Source: Picochlorum sp. 'celeri'
Taxonomy: Eukaryota; Chlorophyta; Trebouxiophyceae
Direction of reading: 5' to 3'
Assembly: GCA_010909725.1 (NCBI GenBank)
Contig: JAACMV010000021.1
Span: 165,497 to 229,496, forward strand
Length of the DNA stretch: 64,000 nucleotides
The translations under genes and the position numbers were made by a program. Positions 20,803-31,294 of the stretch are shown here, one piece after another (the stretch's first letter is position 1; every line of letters begins with the position of its first letter). The notes beneath the pieces are model-generated. The model saw nothing but the letters and a program-made list of their open reading frames with translations, searched no databases and was not told the origin of the DNA.

Positions 20803-21611
20803 ATGATGGCCTCGACAACCACTGCCCGTCATCTCTTCGCTGCCAAGAACACGACCACCCGTGCTCGTAGTTCTTCTCACGTGTGCGCTGCTGCTCGACC
20901 AACATGGTATCCAGGTATGTGTTTAATAGGTAATTGCTACTCGCATGGCGACCCTCTGACTGACACTCTGTGTCTCTCTGATCATGAGCAGGTGCTGCTG
21001 CCCCAAAGCATTTGGATGGATCCATGCCAGGAGACTACGGATTTGACCCACTCCGCTTGGGAACCAACACCGAGGTTCTCCCATACTATAGAGAAGCCGA
21101 GTTGACCAACGGCCGATGGGCCATGGCCGCCGTGGCAGGAATCCTCTTCACTGACTTGGTGGGTGCTGGAGATTGGTGGACTGCCGGAGCCAAGGAGTAT
21201 GCCTTGGACAACAAGACCCTCTTGGCCGTGGAGATTCCAGTCATGGCTGTCCTCGAAGCCCTCCGTGTCAAGGGATGGGAGAGGACCGGAGAGTCTGGTG
21301 CCTTTGGCATGCACCCATTCGACCCAATGGGCATGGCCTCTGATGAGAAGAGACTCAAGGAAATTAAAAATGCCCGTCTTGCCATGGTTGCCTTTATCGG
21401 ATTCTGCTCCCAGGCTGCTGTCCAGGGAATGGGACCAATCGAATGCTTGAAGAAGCATTTGGAAGACCCAGGCCATAACAATATCTTCACCTCCTCCGTG
21501 GGAGCTGAAGCCACCGTAGCTGTCATGGCCCTGTCCATTGCCCCAGTGATTCTCGAGGCCAAAAAGGCCCTGGGCGATGACGATGAGGAATTCCGCCCAA
21601 TCCCATGGTAA
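20803..21611 (+). CDS. light-harvesting chlorophyll a/b-binding protein, Lhca (photosystem I) type
   Basis: Two exons, 20803-20914 and 20992-21611, with a 77-nt intron (GTATGT donor, GAGCAG acceptor, phase 1), give 243 aa. Residues 1-30 are a Ser/Thr/Ala/Arg-rich chloroplast transit peptide. The mature part starts with the Lhca signature W-Y-P-G...P-K-H-L-D-G and GDYGFDPLRLG. It has three membrane helices: helix 1 with E..L-T-N-G-R-W-A-M, a middle helix, and helix 3 with EIKNARLAMVAF. These bind chlorophylls of the photosystem I antenna. The ligand residue before G-R-W in helix 1 is Asn rather than His. A second Lhca copy lies at 28.9-29.8 kb. Confidence 0.93.
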
Positions 21612-21665
21612 ATGTCATCCCATGCCACCAGGGGAATATATATACCACATATAATTTTTTCTTGT

Positions 21666-21670
21666 TGTAA
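21666..21670 (+). terminator. poly(A) signal TGTAA of Lhca gene 1
   Basis: TGTAA 55 bp after the stop, 24 bp before the start of the next gene on the same strand. Confidence 0.45.
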
Positions 21671-21693
21671 ACAGAGGAATACATATAGTAATC

Positions 21694-21943
21694 ATGACCA
21701 CGGGGCTTGTCCGACTGACCCATGCGAGTCGCCCAGGCAGCATCATGCGCCATCATGGGCCTTGCTCTTCTTCTTCTTCTTCTTTATCTTCCATGCTGAT
21801 GATGGTAAAGAAAAGAGGAGGAAATCGGAATTACCATCATAATATTGCTGCGAGAAGACCACTGCAGGCAGGCAGTGGAGAGCCTTTTTCTTCTTCTTCT
21901 TCCAACAAGGAGAATTCTCCTGCAGGAGAAGGAGAACAAGAGC

Positions 21944-21974
<31 letters not shown>

Positions 21975-22326
21975 GATTTTCAATCCTAACAATCAGGTAT
22001 GAATGCTATTCATCCACGTCCATGTTTATGTCCATTCTTCTTCTTCTTCTTCTTCTTCATAGAAAACTACGCATTCTCATGATGATGATTCTGATATATA
22101 TATACATGCCTGTGTGTAGATTCCAGGCACATATAGGGATGCCATGAATAGTAAGACTGAGTTGGGTGCTGCCATTAAGGATGCCTGTTCTGAATTAGAT
22201 GCATTGAAGAATCTGGAAGAGAGTGTTATTCAAGAGGCTGAAGAGTTGTTGAAAGGGGTTGGGTTCAAAGGAAGTCTCTTCTCATCATCATCCAACCAGC
22301 AGCAAGAGGGTGAGGATGAAACGTAG
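21694..22326 (+). CDS. orphan protein with Ser and Asp homopolymer tracts, 169 aa
   Basis: Two exons, 21694-21996 and 22120-22326, with a 123-nt intron (GTATGA donor, TGTGTAG acceptor, phase 0). The first exon is low-complexity: Ser runs from TTC/CTT-type repeats, then nine consecutive Asp from a GAT repeat. The second exon codes a clean amphipathic segment, PGTYRDAMNSKTELGAAI then KNLEESVIQEAEELLKGVG, which looks like a small conserved helical domain. The N terminus (Arg, Ser and His-rich) could be a plastid or mitochondrial leader. I do not recognise the family. The start lies only 82 bp after the Lhca stop. Confidence 0.6.
21940..21975. repeat. GAT microsatellite coding poly-Asp, with further CTT tracts nearby
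   Basis: At least nine GAT units in exon 1 of the orphan gene. CTT/TTC runs lie just upstream (21768-21785, coding Ser) and in the following intron (22036-22059). Confidence 0.8.
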
Positions 22327-22401
22327 CCATTGATGTTATTAGTATTATTATTCCGAATGAATGTATATTTATTGTTGCATATGCGATATGTATAGCATTG
22401 T

Positions 22402-23508
22402 ATGAGATTGTTGAGAATGGTAAGACGACTTGTTGTCGTCGGGACGTCTGCCAGGCAGGGGCCGAGCTCTCTGTTGGCACAACGACCCAGTGGTCTGGTT
22501 GCCATGCGCAGTAGCCATGATGTCGTTATGGCTGAGAAGAATCGGGAGAAGAGGCTGATCTTGACGGATGCGATGGCGTTGCTGTATCGATCGCATTTCG
22601 CATTTCCCCATTCCAACAACCATCGACTGACGACGACCAAGGGGCGGGATACGACGGTGGAGTTTGGGTTTCTCTCTACTTTATTGTCTTTATTAGAATT
22701 AATGCCTCATCCGACGCATATGGCTGTGGTGTTTGATGCATCGGGGAAGACGTTTCGGCACGAACTGTATCAGGGGTACAAGGGGCAGAGGCCTCCTGCT
22801 CCGGAGGAGGTGGTGGATGCGATTCCTGTGGTGCTGGAGGTGCTCAAAGCGATGAATGTGACGAGTGTGCGGGTGCCGGGGGTGGAGGCGGATGATGTGA
22901 TTGGGACGCTGGCGAGGAGGGCGGTGGAGGAGGAGAACATGACGGTGGCTGTGGCATCACCTGATAAGGATTTTTTCCAGTTGCTTCGGCCCGGGTTGAT
23001 TCTGTTGCGTCCACCGAAGAAGAATCAGTACTATGATGCGAGTCAAAAGTATTCTCTTGTTCCGTATACAGAGGATGATTTTGTGGAGGAATGGCAGGGT
23101 CTGGTTCCCAGTCAGTTTGTTGATGTGTTGGCGCTGATGGGGGATTCCTCGGATAATGTGCCTGGTGTGCCTGGGATTGGTCCAAAGATGGCAGTGTCGT
23201 TGTTGAAGCAGTTTGGTACGTTGGAAGAAGTGTTGGTACGGCGGGATGAGGCTACACCCAAACGGGCAGCGACAGCATTGGCGACGGATGATGCCCTGGC
23301 TGCGGCGCGGTTGAGCAAGCAGTTGGTCGAGTTGAGGACGGATGTGGATGTGCCTGCGACGAATATAGATATAGATGCGGCGTTGAGGCTGAGCGTGCCT
23401 GAGGATGGTGGGAGAGAGGTGTGGCAGTTGTTTAGAGAATTGGAATTTGCAAGCCATGAGAAACGGCTTCGAGCTTTATGGAATACTGATTCTTACACGT
23501 TTATTTAA
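22402..23508 (+). CDS. organellar 5'-3' exonuclease (Pol I N-terminal/FEN-like)
   Basis: A single-exon 368-aa protein. After an Arg-rich organelle leader (MRLLRMVRRLVV...) comes the PIN-like nuclease domain: LILTDAMALLYRSHFAF, then FDASGKTFRHELYQGYKGQR, VEADDVIGTLA and SPDKDFFQLL supply the acidic metal ligands. The helix-3-turn-helix GDSSDNVPGVPGIGPKMA follows. It resembles the free 5'-exonuclease domain of bacterial DNA polymerase I and the plant organellar exonucleases OEX1/2, which remove RNA primers or flaps in plastid or mitochondrial DNA. No polymerase domain follows. Its stop codon is only 2 bp from the stop of the convergent GluRS gene. Confidence 0.88.
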   Translation: MRLLRMVRRLVVVGTSARQGPSSLLAQRPSGLVAMRSSHDVVMAEKNREKRLILTDAMALLYRSHFAFPHSNNHRLTTTKGRDTTVEFGFLSTLLSLLELMPHPTHMAVVFDASGKTFRHELYQGYKGQRPPAPEEVVDAIPVVLEVLKAMNVTSVRVPGVEADDVIGTLARRAVEEENMTVAVASPDKDFFQLLRPGLILLRPPKKNQYYDASQKYSLVPYTEDDFVEEWQGLVPSQFVDVLALMGDSSDNVPGVPGIGPKMAVSLLKQFGTLEEVLVRRDEATPKRAATALATDDALAAARLSKQLVELRTDVDVPATNIDIDAALRLSVPEDGGREVWQLFRELEFASHEKRLRALWNTDSYTFI

Positions 23509-23510
23509 CA

Positions 23511-25808
23511 CTATTGGATCATGCGGTCTTGTTTGGCTTTGCCATCTGGGATGTCAAAGAGGATGACTGGGTTGTCGGAGGAAATGTCTGCTGGGACGCT
23601 GTCGACAATGTAGTATCCTTTTCGTTCCAGTTGGAGAATGTCTCCCTTCTTGAGATCTCTCATATTGACGTCTCCAAGAGCCTGTATGACGTGTTTAGAA
23701 TTTCTGTTGACGCAATCTTCGAATGTGTCATCCTCTTCCAGCTTTTTCTTGGTGATGAGGTATCCATAGTGCTCCAGTTGGAGAGGGCAGAGGTCGCTGG
23801 TGTCTGCCAACCATGTCAGCTTGAGCTTTGTCTTTTTAAAGTCTCCCTCAAGATGTAAGCGTGCGTCGATGGAGGTGATGGTATCGTTCTCGCGATGAAT
23901 GGTGTTGATGATGGCATTACCCCATCCCATGAGGGTGACTTCCTCACCCTCGGAGAGAAGGCATGCATCGTCGTGATCGATCAGAATTCTATCGGTACGG
24001 ATCTGTTTCTTCATTCCTGCGGGTGGATATTTCAAATGCTTGGGTACCTCTACTGTCTCAGCGGCTGCTCCGGATAGGGAGACTGTCACCCTATCCTTCT
24101 TGATGACGGCAGTGTGCCTCGGGCAGACTGGGTCAATGTATTTTTTATTCATCGCCCAAATCTTATCCCATTCTTGATATGTGATATTCTTTGATGCGCC
24201 CTGCGTGAGCATGAATTCTCTTAACGCTTCAATCTGAAGTCCTCGTCGCAGGATGCCCTGAACTGTTGGCATTCGTGGGTCATCCCATCCATCCACAATT
24301 CCCTCGGTGACAAACCATGTCAGTTTTCTTTTGGATAAGACGGTGTATACAAATGAGATGCGAGCGTAATCCCACATTGTCACGTGTGGCAGTTCTGGCC
24401 AGACGCTCTGCTGCAGTTTGAGAATCATGTAAAACTGCGCCTCTCTATCCCTGTATTCGGACGTACGAAGGGCATGCGTCACGCCTTCGTATGCATCTAC
24501 AAATGGACAGGCAAAATCGTAGGTTGGATAACACTTGTATGTATATCCTGTTCGCCAGTGATGACCATCATTGCATCTGAAACAGACTGGGTCACGCAGT
24601 GCCTTGTTGGGGTTGGACATGTCCAATTTGACCCTAAGACAGTTGGCGACTCCTTCCTCGGAACCAGCAATCATTTCTTTAAAGATGCGTTGAGTCTCCT
24701 CGATTGGTCTGTTGCGCCGTTTGCTTTCTACACCGTGCATGCGCTCCTCTCTCATCTGCTCAACTGGGGTGTCATCGGCGTACAACAGCCCAGCTTTGAT
24801 CATTCTATCAGCGCACTCAAAGAGTTGTGGAAAGTAATCAGACGTATATGTGATCTTCTCGTATCGAAGTTTGAGGCGTTTGCAATCCTCAATGATATTC
24901 TCCACAAATTCATCCTTCTCTTTGGATGGGTTGGTGTCATCAAATCGCATCCTCATGACCCCATGGTATCTGTCGGCAATCTCTTGATTGATCAACGCGG
25001 CTTTCGCATGTCCAATATGGAGATATCCAGAGGGTTCCGGGGGGAAACGTGTCACCACAGCCCCATCCACAATATTTGGCAATTTGATAGCAAATGGGTC
25101 CCCTGCATCTCCTTTGGTAACCTTGACGCCCTTTGATTTCTCAACCTTTTTCTTTTTAGGAGCATATGTTTCCGCGATAGCTTTCATCGCTGGCAGAGAG
25201 TCGATATGGCTGAACCATCTGTCCACGTGATGGTATGTCTGGCGCATCCTCTGTGCCTGAGGGGCAGCCATGAGCTGCCCCCAGATGGCAATATCGGCAA
25301 GTGTCAACTCATGACCGACAAAATACGTTCTGCAAGACAAATACATATCCATGGATGCACACGCAGCATCCAAACCTGTACCAGGGACAACGTGCTTCTC
25401 AGCAAAATCCAGAAATGAGTCAATCTGACAGGCAGCCAGTGGGCTCCTCCCATACAACCCTGTCTCCGCTACGATCCCACTCGATCGAGCAATGTATTTC
25501 ATACAGGAACACAGTCCCTCCAAGACCTCTCCACTGCACACCAAACCGTATAGATGTTATCCATTTCCCCCTTGGTCGTGTTCTATACTTGTCGTCAGCA
25601 TGTCAAGTGAGGTGAAGGTTGCTCCAGCAGCGGCAAAGGCACCATACCTGGCATCGAAACGGAATTCAATCGTTTTCTTCAGTTTCTCATCTTCCTTTTT
25701 GGCAAGATCCAGCTGCAATACATCAGCTGCCGCCAAAATGCCACATGGAGGAGCATCTTTGGGATGACACAATACACCACCAATGGTGTTCTTCTCCTTG
25801 GTTGCCAT
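23511..25808 (-). CDS. GluRS: glutamyl-tRNA synthetase, cytosolic eukaryotic type
   Basis: Two exons, 25808-25648 and 25533-23511, with a 114-nt intron (AG|GTATGG donor, GTGCAG acceptor, phase 2), give 727 aa. Residues 1-165 form a GST-like N-terminal domain (FVGHELTLADIAIWG). The catalytic core shows EPSGYLHIGHAKAA (HIGH motif), FDDTNPSKE and the KMSKS-equivalent LSKRKL, followed by the eukaryotic GlnRS/GluRS-type anticodon-binding barrels (LTLADTS-like strands, LERKGYY near the C terminus). It charges tRNA-Glu in the cytosol. The donor was chosen because it restores the F.F.ASGEVL...L strand seen in plant homologs; another GT downstream breaks the frame. Confidence 0.95.
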
Positions 25809-25990
25809 ATTTTTATCCACTACAATGTGATGACTATGCCTGAATGTGACTGGGTGACCTTGTATCTGTCAAAAATTGTCGAGTTTTTATTTCATTAATT
25901 ACGGTGAAAAATTTGCACTCACTTCATCATGACGAGAATGTATGGCTTCTACGTTCTGATGTGTGAATTTTTTACATAAATTTCTTGATT

Positions 25991-27124
25991 ATGGGGGCAT
26001 CCATCATACCCAAAGAAGCACAGAATGATCCCAGTGAGTTTGGGGTCATTCAGCATGGGGACAATGTTGCAATCTATGAAAGACCCGATGCTGTCAAATG
26101 TACCACCATAGATGAACATGGAATATACCAGAGTCGAGATGGGATACATGAGATGAAGGTAGGAGTGCGACATTGATTGGCAAGAAGTGTATTCAAACAT
26201 GTCATGCAACTTGGATGCAAAGACATGTGCGTGCAGGATTGGATAGGGCGAGAGTACGGCACGAGACTGATTAATTCCAAGGGAAAATCTATATATGTAG
26301 TCAAATTGACTCCGGAATTATGGACGCTCGCATTGACGCATAGGACCCAGGTGCTGTATGTGGCTGATATAGCCATGGTGGTGTTCAAGCTGGAGCTCAA
26401 GCCTGGGGCTCTCGTGTTAGAGACAGGGACGGGGACAGGTTCTTTGACGACGTCCCTTGCGAGGGCTGTGGCGCCGCATGGTAAGGTGGCTACGTTTGAT
26501 TATCACGAGGAGCGTGTGGGATTGGCAAGGAAGGATTTTGAGAGGCATGGTATTGATCATGTGGTGGATGTTACCCACCGAGACACGCAGCGAGATGGAT
26601 TTCCTGAGGAATATATAGGCAAAGCGGATGCGGTGTTTTTAGATCTTCCGATGCCGTGGCTGGTGATTGGTTCGGCAGCTGCGTGTTTGAGACCAGATGG
26701 GATGATGTGCAGTTTCAGTCCTTGCATCGAGCAGGTCCAGCGGACCTGCGACGCGCTAAATTCAAATGGTTTTAAGGATATTCAAACCATGGAGATTCTG
26801 CTTCGAGAGCATCAAATTGTAAAGGAAGGGTTGCTGTCTACTATTGATTTGATGTACATTCAGCAGGGACGTAGAGCCAAGGCTGCGACAAAGAATGCAG
26901 AGGGACCTCCGGAGAAGAAAAGGGTCAAGCTGAGTGAGGATGCTCATAGTAATGCAAATGGTACGAATAGTGAGAAACAAGAAGGACATGCCACGGGGAA
27001 AGAAGAAGCAGATAAGAAGAAGAGGAAGCCAGAAAAAGAGTTGATGAGCAAGCCTGTCTTTGCAGCCAAAGGCCATACTGGATATCTTACATTTGCTCGT
27101 CGTGCTGTATCAATTACAGGTTAA
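25991..27124 (+). CDS. TRM61: tRNA (adenine-58-N1)-methyltransferase catalytic subunit
   Basis: Two exons, 25991-26158 and 26237-27124, with a 78-nt intron (GTAGGA donor, GTGCAG acceptor, phase 0), code 351 aa. The N-terminal beta domain (GDNVAIYE) is followed by DWIGREYGTRL and PELWTLALTHRTQVLY, both typical of Trm61. The SAM-binding motif I is VLETGTGTGSLT, and the catalytic region contains DAVFLDLPMPW and FSPCIEQVQRTC. With Trm6 it methylates A58 of initiator and other tRNAs in the nucleus. A charged Lys/Glu tail ends the protein. The last 11 bp of the coding region overlap the end of the convergent Mut-7-like gene. Confidence 0.93.
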
Positions 27125-28619
27125 ATAGTGTATTGAATTCGTTCGTTAATCGTGTCATTGCATTTGCATATTGGCCTCCATGCCAATAAATGTGTTTGGG
27201 GTCTTTTGAGCAGACCCAAAACTCTGAAATTCTCTCCAAGACAGCGGGGGGCACATCATGACCTGCCTCGAGTTCTTCTGGACCTTTTGGATCTGGCATG
27301 AATTCCCCATTACAAACAGGACAACGACTCATCAAATGTGATTTTTCCACAGCGATATCAAATACCGTGATGATTTCCTCTGCCTGTGCCTTTTTTGTCT
27401 CATTTATCACAAAATACAACTGATCCGACACTCGCCGAGCGTAAAATATCGTATCTTTGGTTAAAATAACCCTATTTTCAGACTCTGCTTGTTCTACTAT
27501 ACGTCTTTGGGTCAAGTATCGTTCCCATTTTGACAATGTAGGTGCAGCTTCGGCATCTATACCCCATAACCGTAGCTGGCGGGCCAGGCCCAAGAGCATG
27601 ACATCGCAGATAAATCGAGGCCCTTGTCCTCTCACAATTGGATCAGGACTATCTCTCCATGGAATAAACTGCGGTAGAATCTTGTGCAATACCTTGGTAC
27701 GGCCAGTCTTCTTCTTCTTCTGGTGCTGTTTTCCTTTGGCACTTGTGGCATTCCAAAACCCACTCTTCTTCGAAATTCGGCGCGATGTACCATTCGACCA
27801 TGACCAATCTTGTCCAAATTCAGATACAGCAGTTGTCAGCGTGTCACCACCGTCAAACTCGAGCACCTGTGGCTGTCGTGTCAAACAATACATGCCCCCT
27901 TCCTTGCATGGACGTGCCACACGCTCCATCAAGTCTCGTATCTTTTGCTCACCTTGGTCCGCTAGAAGACTCTGATACATACAGAAAGCTACGATGAATA
28001 GATCCAGTAGGCACGCCGCGTCATTTGCAGCATAGAGCACCTGCTCTGATGACAATGGTTTCTTTTCCCACGCAGAGCATTGCAACGTCTTATCCAGAGA
28101 TACACCTAAAACATCCATCAACATGGCACTCAAACCTTTCATTTTGAACGTTCCATGTAATCCAGGAGCACCCATATGCCACAGCCGTGTATACAACTGA
28201 GTCACTTCAACAGCACCCAACGCAGGTGTGCCCACACAGTCTAGAGCCAATGACACAGCCTTGATGTCCGTATCCAACGAATGCCCAATCTTCAAGCACA
28301 GGGAGTTCTTCAAAAGACTTTTGAAGGCGTTTCTGATACACTCCTTGTCCCCAACCGTATCAATGTCAATCACAAACGTCTTTTTGTGCAATTCCTGGGA
28401 CCCTTCAGGAACACTCAGACATGCTAATTGGACCACACTGGCACATGGCGACCCAGAGGATGTCATATACGGAGGCCATTCAGCATCAATACCAACCACA
28501 ATCGCATGTTCCAGGGCACGTTGGCATGCCTGCATGTCCAGCACCGTTTCAACCACCATCACCCCCCTGGGTGACAGACTGCAGTCGGAACAGGTACTTG
28601 TCGTGTCGGCTACCGACAT
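27114..28619 (-). CDS. Mut-7/EXD3-like protein: 3'-5' exonuclease plus Mut7-C RNase domain
   Basis: A single-exon 501-aa protein. Residues 20-230 are a DEDD-type 3'-5' exonuclease: GIDAEW (first D and E), GHSLDTDIKAVS, and YAANDAACLLDLF (Tyr and last Asp). Residues 325-500 are the Mut7-C domain: PRFICDVMLLGLARQLRLWGID, a PIN-like fold with RVILTKD, then a zinc ribbon (CPVCNGEFM...C). Animal Mut-7/EXD3 proteins trim small-RNA 3' ends; the function of algal members is not established. The protein starts at ATG 28619. It overlaps TRM61 tail to tail by 11 bp. Confidence 0.88.
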   Translation of the reverse strand: MSVADTTSTCSDCSLSPRGVMVVETVLDMQACQRALEHAIVVGIDAEWPPYMTSSGSPCASVVQLACLSVPEGSQELHKKTFVIDIDTVGDKECIRNAFKSLLKNSLCLKIGHSLDTDIKAVSLALDCVGTPALGAVEVTQLYTRLWHMGAPGLHGTFKMKGLSAMLMDVLGVSLDKTLQCSAWEKKPLSSEQVLYAANDAACLLDLFIVAFCMYQSLLADQGEQKIRDLMERVARPCKEGGMYCLTRQPQVLEFDGGDTLTTAVSEFGQDWSWSNGTSRRISKKSGFWNATSAKGKQHQKKKKTGRTKVLHKILPQFIPWRDSPDPIVRGQGPRFICDVMLLGLARQLRLWGIDAEAAPTLSKWERYLTQRRIVEQAESENRVILTKDTIFYARRVSDQLYFVINETKKAQAEEIITVFDIAVEKSHLMSRCPVCNGEFMPDPKGPEELEAGHDVPPAVLERISEFWVCSKDPKHIYWHGGQYANAMTRLTNEFNTLFNL

Positions 28620-28890
28620 CCTGCTCGTCCCCGTACGCCTTCCACAAATACTACTCTCCCATCGATCTATCTAGTGAATTTGTTTCGTCATGAGAAGGTG
28701 AAGGCGTGGCACTGTGGCATCTCCGATGCCCATTCAAACTCCCAAAGTAATTCGTGAATCCCACTATTCCCGAATATCGTGTCCATATACCTGGATATGG
28801 TACAGATTTTGTCAGTCCCCATGCCTCCAAGCAGTCACAATCTTACACGTAATATTCAGAAACGTACTACCTTTGCAGCAATTAAGCGCG

Positions 28891-29750
28891 ATGCAGGTAC
28901 GATGCTTATATCTGTTCCCAGAGAAGGGCGTTGTCGTGGTGACGAAAGATTGGCTGTGGATGAAACATCCAGACAGGCAGTCGCAGTGCACGACCTTGTC
29001 CTTTCAGGTCCATACTCCCATCTTATTTCATGATTCAAAGCATATTTATTGCATGTATATGCTGGAAAGAGACGGTTGCTGACGAGAGTCTTGTTGTTTT
29101 TTGTGCAGACTGTCAGTGTGAAATCCACCTTTGCTACCACCCGTGTGGCTGCAACCCGTGCTAGCAGAGCTAGCGTACGTGTGTATGCTGCTGATAGAAC
29201 TCTCTGGTTGCCAGGAGCCACCGCTCCAAAGCACCTCGACGGAAAGATGGCTGGAGATTTCGGATTTGATCCATTGGGATTGGGAACTGACCCAGAGCGC
29301 CTCAAGTGGTATGCCGAGGCCGAGAAGACCAACGGTCGCTGGGCAATGGCTGCCTGCGCCGGAATCCTCTTCACTGAGGTGCTCGGAAAGCCAAAGTGGT
29401 TCGAGGCTGGTGCCGAAGAGTACTGGATGCCAAACAATGCATTGCTCGCTGTGGAAGCTGTGATCATGGGATTCTTGGAGCTCAAGAGATATCAGGGATG
29501 GAAGGACTCTGGAGTGTCTGGATTCATCAATGCATTCCCATTCGATCCAGCTGGAATGAACTCCCCAGATATGGCTGTTAAGGAAGTGAAGAATGGCCGT
29601 CTTGCCATGGTTGCCTTTGTAGGATTTGCAGTTGCTGCTCTTGTGACTCGTCAGGGACCAATCGAGGCCCTCACCAGCCATCTGGCCAGTCCATTCGAGA
29701 ACAATATTATCGGAAGCATTGCCAATCTTCCAAATGTGATTGGAAAGTAG
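28891..29750 (+). CDS. light-harvesting chlorophyll a/b-binding protein, Lhca type, second copy
   Basis: Exon 2 (29109-29750) begins after a pyrimidine-rich TTTTTTGTGCAG acceptor and carries nearly everything: transit peptide, WLPGATAPKHLDG, GDFGFDPLGLG, helix 1 with T-N-G-R-W-A-M, a middle helix, and helix 3 with EVKNGRLAMVAF. The frame has no ATG of its own before the mature protein. The best exon 1 is the six-base ATGCAG at 28891-28896 followed by a GTACGA donor (phase 0, 212-nt intron), giving 215 aa. The micro-exon is inferred; exon 2 is certain. Like the first copy it has Asn at the helix-1 chlorophyll ligand position. It is about 65% similar to gene 1 by eye. Confidence 0.88.
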
Positions 29751-29787
29751 ATAGTGTTTTTTTTTAAAAAAGCAATAGCAACAACCA

Positions 29788-30927
29788 TTATTCACTCACA
29801 TGTTCTTCAGCAATCGACATGAACTGGATTCGCACAATTGGGTATGTCTTGTCTCTGATCAATACATTGTTTACTCCCCACAAAATATCCTCCCAAAGCA
29901 AACCATCTTCCAACACCTCCTTGTGTGACATTGACAGGGGAATCCCTGCCTTTCGGTATTCCTTACAGGACAAGATAGACTTGCACTTTGCAAACGTAAA
30001 CTTCTCTTGTCCATTACTCGCTGCTGTAGATGGAGATAACTCATATCGCGAGGAATACGTCTCCAGAAGCATGACATGTGACTTCAATTTGGCAGAGGTC
30101 CTATCATGAGGCTTCAATCCCTGATCACACACAGCCTGCAGAGAATACTTGATCCAGGGATCATTATTCATGCTAAAGACGACTGTAACTTCCTGTGAAT
30201 GCTTCTGCTTTCCAGGGCCCATGGAGGACCTGGTCACCATGCGCTCATGCCTGGCAGGCGTAAATGTAGGCACCACTGGTGAGAAATTACCAGACAACGG
30301 GCTCAAATCGTAACTGTTTCCACTCCGAGTCACAACCCACGCCTTCTCAACACTGAATGAACACCCCTGAATAGGAGAACACCACGATCTAGACCTGATA
30401 GAATTGCGTGCCACTGACTGATACTTGTCCTGCGCCGGCAGTGGCCTCACCACGGCACGGATCTCCGCTACATCACGCAGAGGACTAGATATCGTGTGGT
30501 GTATATACCCATAATGCATCAACACAGCCACTAAGTCAGAATCAGAGGTATACACATCACTCCCCCACAGCTGCCTAGCTTTGACCTTGTGGTTACTGCT
30601 ACTGACAAATTGCCCAGGAATCCTGACTTCAACGTCCTCATGACCCTGTGGTGTGAGATGCTCTGTCAACTGATTCAGAGACTCCCCAGGCCTATAGACT
30701 AACACAGGCCTTCGGGCTCCTGCATACACACGATTGTCCGTGAGTGTTTCATTCCAATCGTACTATCACGCAAGCGAATCCAAATATGCGGCTGCTCAAC
30801 CAATTATTAACGGGTACATAATAAACCTACCAGTCTTTTTAACCACTCCAGGCACTGAATCATCCACTCTCGCAATCTTGCCAGTTGGCCCATCCTCGAC
30901 GAGACTCTCCGATGGTCTCTTACTCAT
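29788..30927 (-). CDS. Rxt3-domain protein (histone deacetylase complex subunit-like)
   Basis: Two exons, 30927-30831 and 30719-29788, with a 111-nt intron (GTAGGT donor, ATGCAG acceptor, phase 1), give 342 aa. The signature block at about residues 60-115, EVRIPGQFVSS then ARQLWGSDVYTSDSDLVAVL and MHYGY, matches the Rxt3 family. Yeast Rxt3 belongs to the Rpd3L histone deacetylase complex. The remaining 220 residues contain further conserved-looking strands (EVTVVFSMNNDPWIKYSL) and are probably part of the same domain. A nuclear chromatin role is inferred from the family. The 3' end is only 38 bp from the Lhca stop. Confidence 0.8.
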
Positions 30928-31294
30928 CCCTGCTTCTTCCTCTTTGGTGGATAAATATCTGATGTATATATTTTAAAATCCAGATCAGGATTTCTGTATT
31001 CTACTCGCTGCTTCCCTGTTCTTGGTTGGGTCAGACACCAGCAGAAATGACAGACTGAATGAAACGGACAGCTTTCTGTCTCAAGACACACCAACAAAGA
31101 AATGGAATTATTTCACCAGAGTTTATTTTTTCAGAAATACGCCTGGTGTTTTGTTTGTTTCAAAAGGGATGTAGATCTCGACTTGGAAAAATTCCTTAAT
31201 TGATATTAAAATTCGGATCTGGGCGCGTCGCCTTCCGGAAAAAAACGGCTCTTACAAGTCAGTAATATCATCATCATCATATACGAATGCCACA
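30928..31294. other. intergenic region, no gene seen
   Basis: Between the Rxt3-like start and the THF1 stop. A/T-rich, with an ATC repeat near 31268-31280; no coding or RNA gene supported. Confidence 0.3.

Noticed and set aside
25557..25589. GTATAG donor as end of GluRS exon 1
   Set aside because: Phase 1 does not fit the GTGCAG acceptor; the AG|GTATGG site at 25647 is in phase and restores the homologous strand.
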